Of a stretch of DNA of 38,699 bases, positions 34,780-38,699 are shown in pieces (within the stretch, counting starts at the first letter, position 1; the number at the start of each line of letters is the position of its first letter). This DNA is from Desulfocapsaceae bacterium (lineage in GTDB: Bacteria; Desulfobacterota; Desulfobulbia; Desulfobulbales; Desulfocapsaceae): contig JAQVER010000034.1 in assembly GCA_028697885.1 (NCBI GenBank), positions 1 to 38,699 of the forward strand. The letters are read 5' to 3'. Below the pieces are notes generated by a model. That model was given only the letters and a program-made list of their open reading frames with translations, was not told the origin of the DNA and ran no database searches. The position numbers and the translations under genes were made by a program.

Positions 34780-35604
34780 ATGAAAAAAGTAAAATGGATG
34801 TTTGTGGCGCTGATGATCGCCTGCCTCTTGCCAGGTTGTGCCCAAATGGGTCAGACGACGAAAGCATCTTCATCGCCGGTCATCGACCGAGTCATTGCAC
34901 GAGGTGAACTGCGAGTGGGAGTCTCCGGAGACATGCCGCCAATGAACTTTCTCACCAAGGAGGACAAGGTCATCGGCCTGGATGTCGACCTTGCTACGAT
35001 GATCGCCGATGCCATGGGTGTCAAACTGAATGTGCAGAGGATCGATTTTTCCGGTCTCCTGCCTGCCCTGGAAGCCGGAAACATTGATATGATCGTCTCC
35101 AATATGACCATGACGCCGGATCGCAACCTTCAGGTGGCCTTCGTTGGACCATATTTTATTTCCGGTAAGGCGTTTCTCACCAAGCGCAGCATTGTCGCCC
35201 AGGCCAAGGGTTTACCCGATATCAACAGCCCGCAATTCACCTTTGCAGCCCTGAAAGAGTCCACCAGCGAAGAGGTAATCCGGGAGGGAGCATCCCAGGC
35301 CAAATTGCTGACGACTGGCACCCAGGACGAGGCCATCCAGATGGTAATTGACGGCAAGGCCGATGCTATGATCGCTGACTACTCCATCTGCGTCATCGCG
35401 GCGTACCGCAATCCGGAGGCGGGTTTGGTCTCTGTTGAGGCCCCTATCACTTATGAGCCAATTGGTATCGCCGTACCCAAGGGCGACCCGCACCTGCTCA
35501 ACTGGCTGGGCAACTTCCTCAACAGCTTGGAAAATTCAGGATATATGAATGATTTGAAGGAAAAATGGTTCGCCCATTCGACCTGGCTGTCAGAGATGAA
35601 ATAA
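34780..35604 (+). CDS. Family 3 extracellular solute-binding lipoprotein
   Basis: The protein has 274 residues; AAAGGGA precedes ATG 34780. The signal has lipobox LLPGC (Cys20). The binding domain starts at VIARGELRVGVSGDMPPMNFL, the usual opening of family 3 solute-binding proteins, followed by GLDVDLATMIADAMGVKL and FSGLLPALEAGNIDMIVSNMT. The second lobe has DADAMIADY-like KADAMIADYSICV and ends in ENSGYMNDLKEKWF. These proteins bind amino acids or related polar compounds in the periplasm. No permease or ATPase gene of an ABC transporter follows, so it may work with transporters encoded elsewhere or act as a sensor. The region 35605-35833 has an open frame (35626-35817) without family features. 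Confidence 0.88.
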   Translation: MKKVKWMFVALMIACLLPGCAQMGQTTKASSSPVIDRVIARGELRVGVSGDMPPMNFLTKEDKVIGLDVDLATMIADAMGVKLNVQRIDFSGLLPALEAGNIDMIVSNMTMTPDRNLQVAFVGPYFISGKAFLTKRSIVAQAKGLPDINSPQFTFAALKESTSEEVIREGASQAKLLTTGTQDEAIQMVIDGKADAMIADYSICVIAAYRNPEAGLVSVEAPITYEPIGIAVPKGDPHLLNWLGNFLNSLENSGYMNDLKEKWFAHSTWLSEMK

Positions 35605-35833
35605 CAAGAGCGCTGATTTTATGCATTGTTATGTTTTCATCACCGTTGCAGGAAGCGTTTATGGGAGCAGGGCTGCGGCAGAACGCAATGGATGTGGTTG
35701 GCCTTTGTTTTAATTTTAAAATCAGATGTTCCAGAGGCTTACATGATCAAGCAATATTTCCAGACCGAAGGCCAGGCTATGCTCAAACGATTATACCAGC
35801 CAATCAGAACAGCGTAAGCACCATGGAGGTTTC

Positions 35834-37009
35834 ATGAACCCCGAATACAATCCTGTAGTGGGCAATCCATCTCCTGAAGAGCAGATACCTGAGACTGCCA
35901 ATCCCTTAATCCTTTACGTTCCTGTGGATGCGCGAGGCTTGGCACTTGGCGTGCTGGCGACAATCGCCCTGGTGTTTGCACTGGAATGGATGCAGACCTT
36001 TTTTGTTCCCCTGCTGCTCGGCATTTTCCTGTCCTACACCCTGACTCCACTCGTTGTCTGGCTGGAACGGATTAAAATTCCGCGAGTGCTTGGTACCAGC
36101 CTGGTGATGATGGCGGTTGTGTGCGCTCTTGTGTTGGGCACCTACTCGTTGCGCGGGCAGATGCAAACGATACTCGTGCAGTTACCCGAAGCAGCGAGCA
36201 AACTGTCCGCGGGGTTCGCTAGTATGGGTGCTGATCTCAGCGGCAACATGCGGAAAGTGCAAACCGCCGTGGGCGAAATGGAAAAAGCAACCAGCCAGAT
36301 GAACAGCATTCCGTCGGGTAGCAAGCAACGCGCTGCTCACGTCGTCGTTGATACGCCCGGATTCAAACTGGGTGATTTTATGTGGGCGGGTTCCATGGGA
36401 GCCTTAGGTTTTATCGGTCAGGCGGCCATGGTGATCTTTCTGGCCTTCTTCCTCCTGGTGGGTGGCGACACCTTTAAGCGCAAGCTGGTACGACTCACGG
36501 GGCCATCGTTGTCGAGGAAAAAAATCACAGTTAAAATCCTTAACGACATCAACGGTTCCATCCAGAAATATTTATTCATGCTGTTGCTGACTAATCTGCT
36601 TTTAGGTTTGCTCACCTGGATCGCGTTCCATTTGATCGGTTTGGAAAACGCGGGCGCCTGGGCAGTCGCTGCGGGATTGCTGCATGTCATCCCTTATGTC
36701 GGCCCAATACTCACCGCAGTGGCTACCGGGATGGCGGCTTACATGCAGTTCAACTCGTTTTCGATGGCGATGCTGGTCCTGGGGCTGTCATTAGCGATTG
36801 CTACGGTTGTCGGCACCTTTGTGACTACCTGGATGACCGGGAGAATCGCCAAAATGAATGCCGCTGCTGTCTTTATCTCGCTGCTGTTCTGGGGGTGGCT
36901 GTGGGGCGTATGGGGTATGCTGCTTGGCATTCCGATCATAGTCATCATGAAAGTAATATCTCACCATGTAGAACCGATGCAGCCTGTGGCGGAGTTGCTT
37001 GGAGAATAA
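35834..37009 (+). CDS. AI-2E family transporter (PerM/TqsA-like)
   Basis: The protein has 391 residues; GGAGG lies seven bases before ATG 35834. It has the usual fold: an N-terminal pair of helices (LALGVLATIALVFALEW, FFVPLLLGIFLSYTLTPLV), a third helix, a long soluble helical insert (about 115-185, with EAASKLSAGFASMGADLSG), and four to five further helices. The signature GLENAGAWAVAAGLLHVIPYVGPILTAV is diagnostic for the family. It probably exports a small molecule or ion using the membrane gradient; family members have been linked to AI-2 export and Na+/H+ exchange. The substrate cannot be read from the sequence. The next gene starts 132 bases downstream. Confidence 0.9.
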   Translation: MNPEYNPVVGNPSPEEQIPETANPLILYVPVDARGLALGVLATIALVFALEWMQTFFVPLLLGIFLSYTLTPLVVWLERIKIPRVLGTSLVMMAVVCALVLGTYSLRGQMQTILVQLPEAASKLSAGFASMGADLSGNMRKVQTAVGEMEKATSQMNSIPSGSKQRAAHVVVDTPGFKLGDFMWAGSMGALGFIGQAAMVIFLAFFLLVGGDTFKRKLVRLTGPSLSRKKITVKILNDINGSIQKYLFMLLLTNLLLGLLTWIAFHLIGLENAGAWAVAAGLLHVIPYVGPILTAVATGMAAYMQFNSFSMAMLVLGLSLAIATVVGTFVTTWMTGRIAKMNAAAVFISLLFWGWLWGVWGMLLGIPIIVIMKVISHHVEPMQPVAELLGE

Positions 37010-37141
37010 AAAACGTCCAGGCTTTACGAATGATGCCCATGCCCACTTTTAGCAAAAACGAATAAACAGATATAGCTTTTTAAAGTCCCTGGAGTGATAA
37101 TGGGGAAAAGAGAATTTCTATCACCTGTGAAGGAGGATACT

Positions 37142-38699
37142 ATGAAGATAGTGAAGATAGTGATATTTTTGGTAGTGTTACTTTTGGTGCCGGTTTATGC
37201 CATCTGTGCGAGTCAAGGATATATGCGCATAAGCCATATCGAAGGCGACGTCCAGATAAAGACGACCGATGCGGAAGACTGGGGGTACGCCTCTATAAAT
37301 ACACCGCTCGCCGAGGGTGATGAGGTTTGGATCCCTCAGGACGCGAAGGTTGAACTCCAGCTGAATACAGGGACATATATCAGACTTGATCAGAGTTCTG
37401 CTCTCCAGATACTGTCGATGGATGAGAATTCTTCCCAGTTTTATCTGACACAGGGATATGCCTATATTTTTTATGATGCCCCGGCAAGGGGAGGGGTCAT
37501 ACAGGTCGATCCCCCTGATGCGTCAACCCGAGCCTTCGACAACGCGGTTTTCAGAATCGACATGTCGGAGCAGTACACCGACGTTGGGGTTTACAAGGGG
37601 TACGTTGAAACGGAGAATAATGTCGGAAATACAAGAGTAAACGAAGGACAAATGGTGTCCCTCGGGCAGAACACGGATGGAGATCTTGCTCCCATGGGGC
37701 CTCCAGATGAGTGGGAAAGATGGAATAAGGCGAGGAACCATAGTGTTTATGCAGAAAAGGGCGCAAGCTCCCGTTATCTTCCCGCCGAACTCAGTGCCTA
37801 TTCTTATGATTTAGATAACAGCGGCAGGTGGGTGCAAGATGCGGAATATGGTCATGTCTGGACACCGAGGATCGCAGTCGGTGCGGAGTGGTCTCCTTAC
37901 AGAGATGGCCGATGGGTCTGGAGGGGTGGTGATTACGTATGGGTGGGTTCCGAGTCCTGGGGATGGGCGCCCTACCATTATGGCAGATGGAGCTTTGGGG
38001 TAAGCATCGGTTGGTTCTGGGTGCCGCCTGTTGCCAGAGAGGTTTACTGGAGTCCGGGAAACGTCGGCTGGGTCAGGACGGATGATTATGTGGCATGGGT
38101 CCCGCTGGCGCCCCAGGAAATATATTACGGACGCGGCAATTACGGTCGGAACAGCGTAAACATTACCAATGTGAATATCAATCAGGTCCACATTACTAAT
38201 GTTTATCAGAACATAAATGTTAACAATGGAGTGACAATTGTAAATCGTAACTCATTTAATACGGGCGCACCTACCATTGTTAACGTCAACAAGAATGTCA
38301 TCCAGCAGGAAATATTCGTAAGAAATAATTTTAGTGTCGGCACTCCTGATATTAAGCCTACGAGGGCGAGTTATTTTGCTTCGACCAGACATGTTCAGCG
38401 GGCTAAGCTCCCGCCGCAACACGTCAGGAACCAGCATGTGAAGGAATTAAGACACTCACGCCCGCTGATTAAAGATCCAGATAAATCTGTCCTGAATCCC
38501 GGCGTTAAGCCCAGGTCACTGCGGGTGAATACTGTTACTACGCCGAGAACTCCCCGTAGAGGGACGCCTATGATTCATCAGGTTAGGCCAGCCGAGAGAG
38601 GAAAGACTGCTGCCCCTGAGATTGGTCCTACCGGCAGAGGTCAAAGACAGCAGGTTAGGCCAGCCGAGAGAGAAAAAACTGCTGCCCCAGAGGTTGGTC
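37142..38699 (+). CDS. Secreted FecR-like / DUF6600 protein, 3' end missing
   Basis: AAGGAGG lies before ATG 37142, and the frame stays open to the end of the window (519 full codons), so the gene is cut. A signal peptide (IVIFLVVLLLVPVYAICA) is followed by a FecR-like beta domain (about 30-180: ISHIEGDVQIKTTDAEDW, LQLNTGTYIRLDQSSALQI, FRIDMSEQYTDVGVYKG). Next is a DUF6600-like region rich in Trp (about 225-330: RWVWRGGDYVWVGSESWGWAPYHYGRW). After an Asn-rich stretch (NITNVNINQVHITNVYQNINVNNG), the C-terminal part is basic and ends in tandem 24-residue repeats with QVRPAER. It probably acts in the periplasm or at the surface. The FecR-like part may bind a partner; transport or sensing was not seen here. 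Confidence 0.85.
   Translation, partial: MKIVKIVIFLVVLLLVPVYAICASQGYMRISHIEGDVQIKTTDAEDWGYASINTPLAEGDEVWIPQDAKVELQLNTGTYIRLDQSSALQILSMDENSSQFYLTQGYAYIFYDAPARGGVIQVDPPDASTRAFDNAVFRIDMSEQYTDVGVYKGYVETENNVGNTRVNEGQMVSLGQNTDGDLAPMGPPDEWERWNKARNHSVYAEKGASSRYLPAELSAYSYDLDNSGRWVQDAEYGHVWTPRIAVGAEWSPYRDGRWVWRGGDYVWVGSESWGWAPYHYGRWSFGVSIGWFWVPPVAREVYWSPGNVGWVRTDDYVAWVPLAPQEIYYGRGNYGRNSVNITNVNINQVHITNVYQNINVNNGVTIVNRNSFNTGAPTIVNVNKNVIQQEIFVRNNFSVGTPDIKPTRASYFASTRHVQRAKLPPQHVRNQHVKELRHSRPLIKDPDKSVLNPGVKPRSLRVNTVTTPRTPRRGTPMIHQVRPAERGKTAAPEIGPTGRGQRQQVRPAEREKTAAPEVG
38579..38699 (+). repeat. 72-base tandem repeat in the 3' part of the DUF6600 gene
   Basis: The sequence CAGGTTAGGCCAGCCGAGAG occurs at 38579 and again at 38651, exactly 72 bases apart, and the bases after each copy match closely (AAA-ACTGCTGCCCC...). 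The unit encodes 24 residues with QVRPAER-KTAAPE. The second copy runs off the window, so more copies may follow. Confidence 0.8.

Overview
The window most resembles a chromosomal segment of an anaerobic sulfur-cycle bacterium of the Desulfobulbales/Desulfobacterota type. This is an inference from gene content: a fused CobA-HemD tetrapyrrole enzyme, a secreted FmdE-like protein, a CcpA/TsdA-type multihaem cytochrome and a NrfJ-like lipoprotein. No rRNA, tRNA, CRISPR array, transposase or phage gene was seen.

Layout. 1-6.9 kb: the 3' part of cobA-hemD, two minus-strand envelope genes (a secreted unknown and a YdjM-like membrane protein), an SF2 helicase, a promoter/structured RNA/terminator unit, typA, and a very small membrane ORF with an in-frame TGA in a CxxU context. 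6.9-13.0 kb: a minus-strand series of Nudix hydrolase, HAD nucleotidase-like, panE, NrfJ-like lipoprotein, SGNH hydrolase and glgX. 13.2-14.1 kb: a DUF1566 protein. 14.2-22.5 kb: a minus-strand series with a cysteine synthase/CysRS-like fusion, a DUF721 (DciA-like) protein, an AMIN-amidase, mutS and a YfcE-like phosphodiesterase overlapping mutS by 4 bases. 22.7-25.7 kb: zinc alcohol dehydrogenase, a Kv-type channel and the FmdE-like protein.

From 25.7 kb on the window looks more accessory. Gene-poor AT-rich spacers with perfect inverted repeats separate a membrane-anchored Cys-rich protein, a large soluble chimera (Clp-like AAA + FtsH-like AAA + M41 peptidase), small lipoproteins, a tetrahaem CcpA-TsdA fusion, a small Cys-rich protein, a flavin reductase-like pseudogene broken by one TAA, a family 3 solute-binding lipoprotein, an AI-2E family transporter and a secreted FecR/DUF6600 protein that runs off the end.

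The best leads are: (1) the cysteine synthase/CysRS-like fusion, whose HIGH, KMSKS and KIIK sites are all altered while its zinc/cysteine site is kept; (2) the double-AAA M41 protein, whose peptidase motif is intact but whose ATPase motifs are mostly degraded; (3) the 53-codon candidate selenoprotein after typA; (4) the structured transcript before typA; (5) the four-haem peroxidase/thiosulfate dehydrogenase fusion. All functional statements rest on reading motifs by eye; no database search was run.
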